Below, one piece after another: positions 27,437 through 36,583 of a DNA stretch of 64,000 nucleotides (position 1 is the first letter of the stretch; the number at the start of each line of letters is the position of its first letter). Source of the DNA: Komagataeibacter saccharivorans (lineage in GTDB: Bacteria > Pseudomonadota > Alphaproteobacteria > Acetobacterales > Acetobacteraceae); contig NZ_NKTY01000003.1 of NCBI RefSeq assembly GCF_003207825.1, positions 141,956-205,955 on the forward strand, read 5' to 3'. The position numbers were made by a program, and so were the translations under genes. The notes under the pieces were generated by a model, which was given only the letters and a program-made list of their open reading frames with translations, made no database searches and was not told where the DNA came from.

Positions 27437-28825
27437 ATGCGCACCGACCTGACCGAAAGACGCAAGCGGCACATGCGCCACCTGCGCCGTTCCGCCCGCA
27501 TCACCACCGAACAGTGGCGACGCAAGCTGGCCTGCTGGGCAGCGGCTGTCGTGGTGGGATTCGTGGCCGTGGGTTTCGCCATGGCGGCGGACGCGGCGGC
27601 CACGTTGCGCACGCACATCATCCATATCAATCCGTGGATCATGCTGGTGCTGACGCCGGGTGGACTGGCGCTGTCCTCATGGCTGACACGCACATGGTTC
27701 CGTGGCGCGCAGGGCAGCGGCATACCGCAGACGATTGCGACCCTGCATCTGGAAAACTTCGCCATCATCGATCGGCTGCTGGCGCTGCGGGTGGCGGCGG
27801 GCAAGATCGTGCTGACCTCGCTGGGGCTGCTGGCGGGGGCTTCCATCGGGCGTGAAGGGCCAAGCGTGCAGGTGGGGGCTGCGATCATGCATGCATGCGG
27901 GCGGTGGCTGAACCTGTCCACCGTCAGCATGCGCCGTGGCCTGATTCTGGCGGGCGGCGCGTCCGGCGTGTCCGCCGCGTTCAACACCCCGCTGGCGGGT
28001 ATCGTCTTCGCCATCGAGGAACTGAGCCATTCCTTTGAACAGCGCACCAGCGGCACGATGCTCACGGGTGTCATCCTGTCAGGTGTGACCGCGATAGCAC
28101 TGGTGGGCAATTACAGCTATTTCGGCCATACCGACGTGATCGTGCCCGTGGGCATAAGCTGGATCGCGGTGCCGACCTGCGGCATTCTGGGCGGTATTGG
28201 GGGCGGGGTGTTTTCCGCCATCCTGATCCGCGCGACACGCGGACTGCCGGGGGGACTGGGTCGCTTCGCCAAGGGGCGTCCGGTGGCGTTCGCCGCAAGC
28301 TGTGGTCTGGTTCTGGCCATCATCGGCATCGCATCGGGCGGGATTACCTACGGCACCGGCTATATTCAGGCGCATGAAATCATCGAGGGGAAGACCCACT
28401 ACCCCGCGTCGTTCTTCATCCTGAAATTCATCGCCACCATCATATCCTACTGTTCCGGCATTCCGGGCGGCCTGTTTGCGCCGTCACTGGCCATCGGGGC
28501 GGGATTTGGCGGCTGGGTGGCGCAGTTCCTGCCGCACACCACGCCGGGGGCGGTGGTGCTGCTGGGTACGGTGGCCTATTTTTCCGCCGTTGTGCAGTCC
28601 CCGCTGACCGCATCCGTCATCGTCATGGAAATGTGCGACAACCAGCAGGTCACGCTGGCGCTGCTGGCCACATCCTTTCTGGCCTATGGCGTTTCGCGCA
28701 TGATCTGTTCGCAGGCGCTCTATTCCGCACTGGCTGAAGCATTCCTTGATGGCATGGCGTCGGCCCCCAAGCCACCTGTCGCAAGCCCACCGCCGCCGGT
28801 GCCGCCGTTACCGGCACCCCGCTGA
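27437..28825 (+). CDS. ClC-family chloride channel/transporter
   Basis: A 462-residue ClC membrane protein. All three selectivity motifs are present: GSGIPQ, GREGPSVQ with the gating Glu, and GGLFAPSLAIGA. The inner proton Glu appears in VFAIEELSHSF, which suggests H+/Cl- exchange rather than a pure channel. There is no CBS domain; the C-terminus is a short Pro-rich tail. The ATG at 27437 is chosen over the TTG at 27428. It lies 162 bp after the CDF pair, and its end overlaps the convergent glycosyltransferase by 18 bp. Confidence 0.9.
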   Translation: MRTDLTERRKRHMRHLRRSARITTEQWRRKLACWAAAVVVGFVAVGFAMAADAAATLRTHIIHINPWIMLVLTPGGLALSSWLTRTWFRGAQGSGIPQTIATLHLENFAIIDRLLALRVAAGKIVLTSLGLLAGASIGREGPSVQVGAAIMHACGRWLNLSTVSMRRGLILAGGASGVSAAFNTPLAGIVFAIEELSHSFEQRTSGTMLTGVILSGVTAIALVGNYSYFGHTDVIVPVGISWIAVPTCGILGGIGGGVFSAILIRATRGLPGGLGRFAKGRPVAFAASCGLVLAIIGIASGGITYGTGYIQAHEIIEGKTHYPASFFILKFIATIISYCSGIPGGLFAPSLAIGAGFGGWVAQFLPHTTPGAVVLLGTVAYFSAVVQSPLTASVIVMEMCDNQQVTLALLATSFLAYGVSRMICSQALYSALAEAFLDGMASAPKPPVASPPPPVPPLPAPR

Positions 28826-29845
28826 CAGCACGCGGTCATACAGCGCCAGCCACTGCGCGGTGACGGCCTGCGGGGTGAAATGCGCCTCGTAATCCCGGCG
28901 GCCACCCGACACGATCCGGGCCGCCAGTGCCGGGTCATCCAGCACGCGGCGTAGGGCACCGGCCAGTGCCCCCACATCATCAATGGGAACCAGCATGCCA
29001 TTTTCGCCGTCGCGTATATGCGCGCGCGGACCATCGGCGGCACAGGCCACCAGCGGGATATCCGCCGACCAGGCATCAAGGATAACGGTGCCAAAGGGTT
29101 CATAGCGTGACGGCAACACGCAGATATCCGCTGCCGCCAGCAAGGCCCCCCGATCCGACCGCCAGCCAAGGAAATGAACCCGACCGGCAATGCCCAGCCT
29201 TTCGGCCTGCGCCATAAGGGCAGCGCGCAGGTTGCCCTCCCCCGCCAGCCAGACATGGCAGCGCGGCAGGGCTGCAAGCGCATCCAGCAGGGTTTCAAGC
29301 CCCTTGGCGGGATGCAGGCGTGACAGCACCAGCAGTACCGGCGCATCCGCAGGCGTATCCAGCGACTGACGCAATACCGGCGCTTCGGGCCGGACAGAGG
29401 GGAAAGTGGGGATATAGGCTACCCGGTCAGCCGGTGCCCCCCGTTCACGCATGGAGCGGGCCATGTCCGCCGTGCAGCCCACGAACCAGTCGCAATGCGC
29501 GAAGGGACGCAGGTCCTTGTAATTGCCGAACCAGCCAATGACCGGGATGCCTGTGCCCGTGGGCACGATTTCCGCTGCGCGGCGCAGCCAGCAATGGATG
29601 ATATCGGGCCGCATGCGCGCAATCAGCCGCCGCAGCGCCAGACGCGCGCCGAGGCGGAGGGGAAAGCGCAGCGGCGCTGTTTCCACATCCATCCCCGCCG
29701 CCCGCATTTCCGCCACGCGCGGCGCATGGGGATGCAGGACCGCCTTCTGCGACAGTCCGGCGGCCTGCAGGCTGAGCATGACATCGGTGGAATACAGTTC
29801 CGCCCCGCCATTGCCCTGGGCCGCCATGACATGAAGCACGCGCAT
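28808..29845 (-). CDS. GT4-type glycosyltransferase
   Basis: A 345-residue GT-B enzyme. The N-terminal Rossmann fold has the glycine-rich start MRVLHVMAAQGNGGAELY; the C-terminal donor-binding fold has LSRLHPAKGLETLLDAL, HFLGWRSD and the family site SRYEPFGTVILDAW, where the second acidic residue of the usual EX7E is Asp. Donor and acceptor are unknown; such enzymes build LPS or exopolysaccharide. ATG 29845 puts the fold at residue 1; ATG 29869, 15 bp after the WD40 gene, is the alternative. Confidence 0.82.
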   Translation of the reverse strand: MRVLHVMAAQGNGGAELYSTDVMLSLQAAGLSQKAVLHPHAPRVAEMRAAGMDVETAPLRFPLRLGARLALRRLIARMRPDIIHCWLRRAAEIVPTGTGIPVIGWFGNYKDLRPFAHCDWFVGCTADMARSMRERGAPADRVAYIPTFPSVRPEAPVLRQSLDTPADAPVLLVLSRLHPAKGLETLLDALAALPRCHVWLAGEGNLRAALMAQAERLGIAGRVHFLGWRSDRGALLAAADICVLPSRYEPFGTVILDAWSADIPLVACAADGPRAHIRDGENGMLVPIDDVGALAGALRRVLDDPALAARIVSGGRRDYEAHFTPQAVTAQWLALYDRVLSAGCR

Positions 29846-29884
29846 GCGCTGTCCCGTTCCTTCCGGCATTGCCGTGACTGCCGC

Positions 29885-30946
29885 CTATCTGGCGGACAGG
29901 TCCACCACGCCAGCCCGTCCGTCTTCCGTGCCGAAAGCCAGCGCGCAGCCATCGGGGCTGAAGGCCAGCGCCGACACCGCGCCACCACCCGCAAGGCAGA
30001 CCGGCAGGATACGCTGAGCACCCGTATCGGCCATCAGCACCGAACCATCGGCAAAGCCCGCCGCCACGATGTCATGCACCGGATGGCAGGCGATGCGGGT
30101 ACACATGACACCGGGGATGCCGCCTGCCTCGGCCGGAGGCTTGCCCATCGGGCCACCACCGAAGAACGGCCACATCACGATGGTATCCGCCCCGCTTGTC
30201 ACCAGCCACTTGCCATTACGGGTAAAGGCCATCGACTGCACCTTGGACGGATAGCCGCTCATGCGCATGTTATGCCCATCGGACAGACGCCATCCATGCA
30301 GTTCCGATTCCTGCATGGACGTGACCAGCGCCTCGCCCGCCGGGTGGATGGCGATGCCGATATGACTGCCCTTCCATTCCAGCGGACGGACGGTGTCCAC
30401 CTTCGCCTGCACGAACCACATGGATGCGCCGTTATAGTGCGAGGCCGCGATCCGCTTGCCCTTCGCATCGAACACGATCCCGCTGACGGTGGAGGGATGC
30501 TCCAGCACCTTCAGCGTCGTCTGCCCGCTGGCGTCACGCAGTTCGACCTGCCTGCCCGATGCGAACGCGATCACGCCACCCTTGTCGTTGCACCATGTGG
30601 TGATGTGTTCGATCCACCGCCGCCCCTTGACCAGATCGGTCACGCTACCATCGGCGGCGACACGGCGCAGGGCGTTGTCGTCCCCCCCGGTCAGGAAGCC
30701 GGTGCTGGCGGCATCGGGGGCGATGGCAAGGATCGCGCCGTCATGAACGGTCGTAACATCCCACGCATCCGAACGGCCCCAGTCCGGGCGGCTGGCGACC
30801 ATGATGTCGCCTTCACCGGTGACAAAGGCAACCTGCCCGCTGTCGCGCGCGATGGCGCAACCGGTGATCTGACCTTCAAGCTGTCGGGTTGCCCCCCGCC
30901 GCTCCAGCAGGGACGGCGTCATTGTTTCGTTCACGGTCCCGCTCAT
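29885..30946 (-). CDS. WD40-repeat protein
   Basis: A 353-residue beta-propeller made of about seven degenerate WD40 units (for example VSGIVFDAKGKRIAASHYNGASMW, VQSMAFTRNGKWLVTSGADTIVMW, VSALAFSPDGCALAFGTEDGRAGV). No signal peptide, so cytoplasmic. Its start overlaps the CobW-type GTPase stop by 4 bp. This WD40–COG0523 pair recurs in alphaproteobacteria, where I recall it being linked to zinc homeostasis; a scaffold or metal-handling role is likely but unproven. Confidence 0.82.
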   Translation of the reverse strand: MSGTVNETMTPSLLERRGATRQLEGQITGCAIARDSGQVAFVTGEGDIMVASRPDWGRSDAWDVTTVHDGAILAIAPDAASTGFLTGGDDNALRRVAADGSVTDLVKGRRWIEHITTWCNDKGGVIAFASGRQVELRDASGQTTLKVLEHPSTVSGIVFDAKGKRIAASHYNGASMWFVQAKVDTVRPLEWKGSHIGIAIHPAGEALVTSMQESELHGWRLSDGHNMRMSGYPSKVQSMAFTRNGKWLVTSGADTIVMWPFFGGGPMGKPPAEAGGIPGVMCTRIACHPVHDIVAAGFADGSVLMADTGAQRILPVCLAGGGAVSALAFSPDGCALAFGTEDGRAGVVDLSAR

Positions 30947-31944
30947 TTCGCACGGCAGCTTTCAAAACCGCGACGAAGCTGCGGACGGTTGAGGTTACGC
31001 CCGATGAACACAAGGCGGGAGACAGGCTCCTCACCCGCTTTCCACGGGCCGATGAAATCACCATCGGCCATCATGTGCACGGCCTGAAAGGCGAAGCGAC
31101 GGTCTTCGCCCGCATAGTTCAGGATGCCCTTGGCGCGCAGGATATCCGCGCCCTTTTCCTGCAGCAGCGCGCCGATCCATGCCTGAAAATGCGCGGCGTC
31201 GAGCGGTTCTTCCACCTCGAAGGACATGGAGGTCACGTCCGCCTCATGGGAGTGGCTGGTATCCTCAAGGAAATGCGGGGCGTGTTCAAGCGCGCGCTGC
31301 AGATCGAAACCACCCTGATCCAGCACATCGGACAGGGGCACATCGCCACGCTGCGCGCGGTGCAGGCGCGCGACCGCGTTGATCGAGCGGATACGCGATT
31401 CAATGGTCGCCAGCGCGACTTCATCCACAAGGTCGGTCTTGTTGAGGATGATGACATCGGCAAAGGCGATCTGGTTCACCGCCTCAGGGCTTTCCTCAAG
31501 CGTCTGGATGACGTTGTAGGCATCAACCACCGTCACCACGGCGTCCAGACGGGTCTTGCCGCGAACGTCCTCATCCACGAAAAATGTCTGGGCCACGGGA
31601 GCGGGATCGGCAAGGCCGGTGGTCTCGACAATGATGCCGTCAAACTTCGCGCGGCGTTTCATGAGGTTGCCGAGAATACGGATCAGGTCCCCACGCACGG
31701 TGCAGCAGATGCAGCCGTTGTTCATCTCGAACACTTCCTCGTCGGCATCGACCACGAGGTCGTTGTCCACGCCGAGTTCACCGAACTCGTTCACCACCAC
31801 GGCGTATTTGCGACCGTGCTGGGCAGTCAGGATATGATTGAGCAGCGTCGTCTTGCCCGCACCCAGAAATCCCGTCAGCACCGTAACCGGCACAAGGGCA
31901 TTCTGGGCTGCGGCATCGGGCGACGCCTGAACGGTATCGGACAT
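30943..31944 (-). CDS. CobW/COG0523-family metal-chaperone GTPase
   Basis: A 333-residue G3E GTPase. Walker A GFLGAGKTT (25-33), the metal-binding CxCC motif NNGCICC (Cys78, Cys80, Cys81), ETTGLADP, and the guanine motif NKTD are all clear, with the C-terminal CobW domain from about 220. COG0523 proteins deliver Zn (ZigA/ZagA type) or other metals; no cobalamin genes are near, so a zinc role is more likely. The ATG has a perfect GGAGG five bases upstream. I searched the 114-bp upstream gap for a Zur-type palindrome and found no clear one. Confidence 0.9.
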   Translation of the reverse strand: MSDTVQASPDAAAQNALVPVTVLTGFLGAGKTTLLNHILTAQHGRKYAVVVNEFGELGVDNDLVVDADEEVFEMNNGCICCTVRGDLIRILGNLMKRRAKFDGIIVETTGLADPAPVAQTFFVDEDVRGKTRLDAVVTVVDAYNVIQTLEESPEAVNQIAFADVIILNKTDLVDEVALATIESRIRSINAVARLHRAQRGDVPLSDVLDQGGFDLQRALEHAPHFLEDTSHSHEADVTSMSFEVEEPLDAAHFQAWIGALLQEKGADILRAKGILNYAGEDRRFAFQAVHMMADGDFIGPWKAGEEPVSRLVFIGRNLNRPQLRRGFESCRAK

Positions 31945-32058
31945 GTGGCCTCCGGTCTTTCACTCTGCGCCATGGTGGCGTGTAGCTTGATCTGTCCAGA
32001 TATAGGGCCATGCGGCGGCGTGTCCCATACCCGGCAGCGCATAAAAGCCAAAAACCCT

Positions 32059-33156
32059 TCATCCAGCCCCATGATGCAGGGCGGCAAGGCGGGCCGCCTG
32101 ACGCAGGGCCACGGCGCGTTCGATGCTGAACCGCGCAGCCCTCGCACGCCCCCGCACGGCAAGGGCCTGGCGCGCAGGCAGGTCATCCATCAGGGATGCG
32201 ATCGCCCGCGCAAGGCCGGCGGGCGGATCGGGTGCGCACAGGACACCGCCATCCCCCACCACTTCCGGCAGGCCGCCTGTGGGGGCCGCAACCAGCGCGG
32301 CGCCTGCGGCCATGGCCTCCAGCGCGGTGAGGCCAAACGGTTCGGGCCAGCGGCTGGGCACGACCACTATGGCAGCCTGCGCCATGGCGGACAGCACCGC
32401 CGCGTGGGGTCGATAGCCTGTCATTTCCACACCTGCCGCATCCGCGCGGGGCACAAGGTCAGTCAGGAACGGAGTGGCGGGAGCATCCACGCGGAAACGG
32501 TCGGCACCGATCATGTCAAAGCGCCAGCCCGGATGGGAGCGCCGCAATTCGGCGCAGGCGGCAACAAACAGGTCCGCCCCCTTGTCCGCCACGACACGCC
32601 CGGCAAACAGCACGCATTGCGCGCGCTCCGCCATGGGGGGCACCGTCGCGGGCAATGCCGCGCCATTGGGGGAAAGGAGAACCCGCGCCGCGTGGTGCGC
32701 TGGCACGCCATCGACAAACCGCCCGCGCAACCAGTCCGTAACACACGCCACCGTCATACGGCACAGCAGGTCGGCACGCAGGGCGGGCGTATCGGCCCCG
32801 CGCATGCCCTGCGGATCGTTATGCAAAACAAGCAGCACCCTGTGGCGGGGGCAATGTCGGGCGATGTAGCGGGCGATATCGGGGCGGTTATGGACTTCAA
32901 TCACGTCCGTTCCCAGATCGCGCACCACGCGCGTTACCGCGGCGGCATAGCGCACACTACGCCCGCCCGGCGGCCACAGCCCGGGCCGCACAGGCCGGTA
33001 ATCATGCCGCGGCAGGAGTGAGGCTGCGGTTAGCGGCGCGCCTACAACCACATCGCCGGGCACGGCCAGCGCCGCCACCTGCCCCCCGATGGCCCCGACC
33101 GCGCCCGCGCTGAATCCCTCCCGCGCGGGCAGGACAATGGCGGCGGGCCGGATCAT
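32059..33156 (-). CDS. GT4-type glycosyltransferase
   Basis: A 365-residue GT-B enzyme beginning MIRPAAIVLPAREGFSAGAVGAIGG. It has the NRPDIARYIARHCPRH acceptor-side region, LFAGRVVADKGADLF and the donor-site SRWPEPFGLTALEAMAAGAALVA with the full EX7E. Sugar specificity is unknown. The frame is open to 33471, but ATG 33156 is the first start after the GST gene (13 bp gap) and has GGGA just before it. It is the last gene of the sulfur-transfer operon, an unexpected position for a polysaccharide gene. Confidence 0.82.
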   Translation of the reverse strand: MIRPAAIVLPAREGFSAGAVGAIGGQVAALAVPGDVVVGAPLTAASLLPRHDYRPVRPGLWPPGGRSVRYAAAVTRVVRDLGTDVIEVHNRPDIARYIARHCPRHRVLLVLHNDPQGMRGADTPALRADLLCRMTVACVTDWLRGRFVDGVPAHHAARVLLSPNGAALPATVPPMAERAQCVLFAGRVVADKGADLFVAACAELRRSHPGWRFDMIGADRFRVDAPATPFLTDLVPRADAAGVEMTGYRPHAAVLSAMAQAAIVVVPSRWPEPFGLTALEAMAAGAALVAAPTGGLPEVVGDGGVLCAPDPPAGLARAIASLMDDLPARQALAVRGRARAARFSIERAVALRQAARLAALHHGAG

Positions 33157-33169
33157 GTCCCGATATGGA

Positions 33170-33838
33170 TCAGGCAATGCCTTCAAAACGCGGCTGCCGC
33201 CATTCCTTGGGTTCCTGCGCCGCAAGCTGGTACCATTCATCAACCAGCGGATGCGCGCGGACGGCATCCATATACGCCCGCGATTCCGGCGACGGATTGA
33301 CGCCATAGGACAGGAAACGCGAGACGATGGGCGCGAACATGGCATCGGCCATGCCCATCGTGCTGCCGAACAGGAAGGGACCGTCCTTGCCAAAATCCAG
33401 CCGGGATTCGGTCCAGATCGCGTCGATGCGCGAAATATCGGCATCGATATCCTGCGTGGTGCCTGCGGCAAGCGGCGTGCCGTCGCGGCCGGTATTCATC
33501 GGCATGGCGGCGCGCACGGCGCGGAACCCGGCATGCATTTCGGCTGCGATACTGCGGGCATAGGCACGCTGACGGGCATCGTCAGGCCACAGGCCCGGCG
33601 CCTGTTCGGCGCAGTATTCGCATATGGCAAGACTTTCCCACACCGCGATGCCCTTGTGTTCCAGATACGGCACCTTGCCGTTGGGGGAGATGGTGCGGAT
33701 GGCGGCGGTCTCCCCATTATCGGCCAGGGGGATCATCTGTTCGCGCACATCCAGCCCGGCCAGACGCACCGCAAGCCAGCCCCGCAGCGACCAGGAGGAA
33801 TACCGGCGTGTGCCTATGACCAGAATACCATCGCTCAT
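33170..33838 (-). CDS. Glutathione S-transferase family protein
   Basis: A 222-residue two-domain GST. The thioredoxin-like N-domain starts LVIGTRRYSSWSLRGWL, with a serine in the catalytic position region and the cis-Pro segment GKVPYLEH; ESLAICEY is the glutathione gamma-Glu contact; an all-helical C-domain follows. Similar proteins are often labelled YfcF/YfcG or zeta-like; the substrate is unknown. Its ATG overlaps the mnmA stop by 4 bp. Confidence 0.88.
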   Translation of the reverse strand: MSDGILVIGTRRYSSWSLRGWLAVRLAGLDVREQMIPLADNGETAAIRTISPNGKVPYLEHKGIAVWESLAICEYCAEQAPGLWPDDARQRAYARSIAAEMHAGFRAVRAAMPMNTGRDGTPLAAGTTQDIDADISRIDAIWTESRLDFGKDGPFLFGSTMGMADAMFAPIVSRFLSYGVNPSPESRAYMDAVRAHPLVDEWYQLAAQEPKEWRQPRFEGIA

Positions 33839-34929
33839 GATGCCAATTTTCCTTCGCTTTCGTGACGGCGGATGAAACCACCGCCCAGAACCCTGCTGCC
33901 GTCATACATCACGCAGGCCTGACCGGGGGCGGGAACCGCACCTTCGTCCAGTTCCACGCGCGCACCATTGCCTTCGGCCTGAAACACGGTGGCGGGGCGT
34001 GCGGCTTCGCGCGCACGGATCTGCACCGCGCACCGCATGCCTTCCGCCCCCGGCGGGGTCACCAGCCAGTTCATGTCGCGCAGCATGAGCGTGCGGGCGA
34101 CGGCCTGCGCGCGCGGGCCGATCACCACGCGCCGCGTCGCGGGCTGGATGCCCACCACCATCTGGCGTTCGCCTTCGCGCATCGCCGCATTGCCCAGCCG
34201 CTTGCTCTGGCCCACGGTGTAGCGGGTCACACCTTCATGCTGGCCGACCACATGGCCGCTCTGGTCAACGATCTCACCGGCCCCGGTCACGTCCGGGCGC
34301 AGCTTTTCCACCAGCCCGGCATAGGAACCATCGGTAACAAAACACAGGTCCTGACTGTCTGGCTTGGCGGCGACGGCAAGCCCGAAACGTTCAGCTTCCG
34401 CGCGCACGGCAGCCTTGTCAGGCATGTCACCCAGCGGAAAGCGCAGGAAATCAAGCTGGTCGCGCGTGGTGGCGAACAGAAACCATGACTGGTCGCGCCC
34501 GGCGTCCACGGGGCGGTGCATCTCAACCCCGTCGGGGCCTTCCACGCGGCGGACGTAATGCCCGGTGGCCATGGCATCCACGCCAAGGTCGCGCGCCATG
34601 CCCAGCAGATCGGTAAACTTGACGCCCTGATTGCACGCAACGCAGGGAACCGGGGTTTCCCCCGCCGCATAGGCATCGGCGAAAGTGCCGATCACGCTGT
34701 CATGAAAACGGCGTTCGGCATCGATCACGTAATGGGGGATGCCCAGCCTGTCGGCCACGCGACGGGCATCGTGAATGTCGCGCCCGGCACAGCATGCGCC
34801 CTTCTTGCTGCTTTCGCGTGAATCGTAAAGCTGGAGCGTGGCGCCGATCACTTCATGCCCCTCGTCCACCAGACGTGCGGCAACGACAGAACTGTCCACC
34901 CCGCCAGACATGGCCACAAGAATGCGCAT
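33835..34929 (-). CDS. mnmA: tRNA-specific 2-thiouridylase MnmA
   Basis: A 364-residue enzyme making s2U34 in tRNA-Lys, -Glu and -Gln. PP-loop SGGVDSS (8-14), catalytic cysteines Cys99 (VPCVACNQG) and Cys196 (DSQDLCFV), and the C-terminal beta-barrel region (RVELDE…GQACVMYDG) are present. It needs persulfide sulfur from a cysteine desulfurase, and two such genes lie upstream in the same operon, a functional match. Start ATG 34929; 128 bp separate it from the ferredoxin gene. Confidence 0.96.
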   Translation of the reverse strand: MRILVAMSGGVDSSVVAARLVDEGHEVIGATLQLYDSRESSKKGACCAGRDIHDARRVADRLGIPHYVIDAERRFHDSVIGTFADAYAAGETPVPCVACNQGVKFTDLLGMARDLGVDAMATGHYVRRVEGPDGVEMHRPVDAGRDQSWFLFATTRDQLDFLRFPLGDMPDKAAVRAEAERFGLAVAAKPDSQDLCFVTDGSYAGLVEKLRPDVTGAGEIVDQSGHVVGQHEGVTRYTVGQSKRLGNAAMREGERQMVVGIQPATRRVVIGPRAQAVARTLMLRDMNWLVTPPGAEGMRCAVQIRAREAARPATVFQAEGNGARVELDEGAVPAPGQACVMYDGSRVLGGGFIRRHESEGKLAS

Positions 34930-35057
34930 GGCTCGGTTCCACTTTCCCTAAATGCCAGCAATGCCCGCAGGACTATCAGCCCCCGGGCACCACAGGTCAA
35001 ACATCATGTTTACGACAGGGCGCGGCCATCCGGGGCCGGCGCCTGCCTGTCCAGCCG

Positions 35058-35372
35058 TCAGGACGTGCGCGGCAGGCGCACGACCAGTCCATCAAGCGCT
35101 TCGGTCATCACGATCTGGCAGCCCAGACGGGATGTCTTTTCCAGACCGAATGCAAGGTCGAGCATGTCTTCCTCGTCCTCGGTCGGCGGGGTCAGCTTCG
35201 TGGCCCATTCCGGGTCCACCACCACGTGGCAGGTCGCGCAGGCCAGCGAGCCTTCGCATGCGCCTTCAAGGTCGACCCCGTTCTTATGGGCGATTTCCAG
35301 TACCGACAGACCCAGCGGGGCCGCGACTTCGCGGCGGGTGCCGTCACGCTCTATGAATACTATATGCGCCAT
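35058..35372 (-). CDS. Adrenodoxin-type [2Fe-2S] ferredoxin
   Basis: A 104-residue ferredoxin with ligands Cys39, Cys45, Cys48 ([10 protein letters not shown]) and Cys85 (RLGCQIV), the spacing of the ISC-type/adrenodoxin family that donates electrons for Fe-S cluster assembly. GGAAAG lies just before the ATG. Its place 29 bp after two cysteine desulfurase genes supports a role in sulfur or cluster transfer. Confidence 0.93.
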   Translation of the reverse strand: MAHIVFIERDGTRREVAAPLGLSVLEIAHKNGVDLEGACEGSLACATCHVVVDPEWATKLTPPTEDEEDMLDLAFGLEKTSRLGCQIVMTEALDGLVVRLPRTS

Positions 35373-35401
35373 CTTTCCATCCTGCCTGTATCATCCGCCC
35401 G

Positions 35402-36583
35402 TTACCGGGGCGAAGAACTGCCTGTCGCGCGGCACCGTGCCACAGCCTGGCACAGGATCTCCGCCGCGCGATCCACATCGGCGGGTGAGGTATAGCGTCC
35501 GACGGCCAGACGCAAGCCTTCCGCCGCCTGCGCCGCGTCCATATCCATCGCCGTCAGCACGTAGGACGGCACCACCTCCGCCGAGGAACAGGCCGAACCC
35601 GTGGACAGGCACAGTTCCGGCACCGCCGCCAGCAGGTCCACCGCCCGCACCCCTGAAAAGCGCAGGTTCAGGTTGCCCGCCAGCCGCCCGGACAGGGTGC
35701 CATGCACATGCACGTCCCCACACCCGGCCCGCAGCGCCGCCAGCAGCCGGTCACGCAGGCTGGCCATCATGACCCGTTCCTGCGCGCCTTCTTCCCGTGC
35801 GATGCGGCAGGCCGCGCCGAATCCGACCAGCAGTGGCGCGGGCAGCGTGCCCGAACGCAGCCCGCGCTCCTGCCCGCCACCGGAAAACAGCGGGGCCAGC
35901 CGCACGCGCGGCCTGCGGCGCACGAACAGCGCGCCCACCCCTTTCGGCCCATACAGCTTGTGCGCGGAAACGGAAGCCAGATCGATATCCCACGCCCGCA
36001 CGTCCACATCCACCTTGCCCGCCGCCTGCGCCAGATCGCTGTGCAGCAGCGCGCCCGCCCCGCGCACCAGCGGCGCGAGGGCGGCGAGGTCGTGCAGCAC
36101 GCCGGTTTCGTTATTCGCCGCCATGATGCTGACCAGCAGCGTGGGTACTTCCAGCGCACGGGCCAGCACTTCGGGGTTCAGCGTGCCATCGGGCCTGACG
36201 GGCAGGATCACCGGCTCGCACCCTTCGCGCGCAAGGTCGCGCACGGATTCCAGCACGCATTTATGTTCCGTCGCCACCGTGATGACGCGCCTGCGCGGAT
36301 CGCCACGTTCCAGCAGGTGACGGACAGCCCCCTTGATGGCGAGGTTGTTGGCTTCGGTCGCGCCGGATGTGAACACGATTTCACGCGCTTCGGCACCCAG
36401 CAGTTGCGCCACTTCGCCACGCGCCTGTTCCACCGCATCATGGGCCGCGCGACCGGCGACGTGATCCAGACTGTGGGGATTGGCGAAGCTGTCGGTAAAC
36501 CATGGCAGCATTTCAGCCACCACACGCGGATCACACGGTGTCGTGGCCTGATAATCCAGATAGATCAGGTCCTGCGCGTTCAT
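35402..36583 (-). CDS. Cysteine desulfurase (NifS/IscS-like), copy 1
   Basis: A 393-residue PLP enzyme that takes sulfur from cysteine as a persulfide. It starts MNAQDLIYLDYQATTP, has TEHKCVLES (PLP stacking His), the Schiff-base Lys in SVSAHKLYGPKG, and the flexible loop LSTGSACSSAEVVPS with the nucleophilic Cys. Nearest to IscS in its loop. ATG 36583 overlaps the upstream desulfurase stop by 4 bp; the frame to 36673 has no support. IscU, IscA or SufE are not adjacent. Confidence 0.92.
   Translation of the reverse strand: MNAQDLIYLDYQATTPCDPRVVAEMLPWFTDSFANPHSLDHVAGRAAHDAVEQARGEVAQLLGAEAREIVFTSGATEANNLAIKGAVRHLLERGDPRRRVITVATEHKCVLESVRDLAREGCEPVILPVRPDGTLNPEVLARALEVPTLLVSIMAANNETGVLHDLAALAPLVRGAGALLHSDLAQAAGKVDVDVRAWDIDLASVSAHKLYGPKGVGALFVRRRPRVRLAPLFSGGGQERGLRSGTLPAPLLVGFGAACRIAREEGAQERVMMASLRDRLLAALRAGCGDVHVHGTLSGRLAGNLNLRFSGVRAVDLLAAVPELCLSTGSACSSAEVVPSYVLTAMDMDAAQAAEGLRLAVGRYTSPADVDRAAEILCQAVARCRATGSSSPR

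Noticed and set aside
31945..32058. Search for a Zur or cobalamin-type regulatory site upstream of the CobW-type GTPase
   Set aside because: No clear palindrome or B12-box could be identified in the 114 bases.
30889..33021. A 710-codon plus-strand open frame across the CobW-type and glycosyltransferase genes
   Set aside because: It runs antisense to three well-supported genes and shows no family features.
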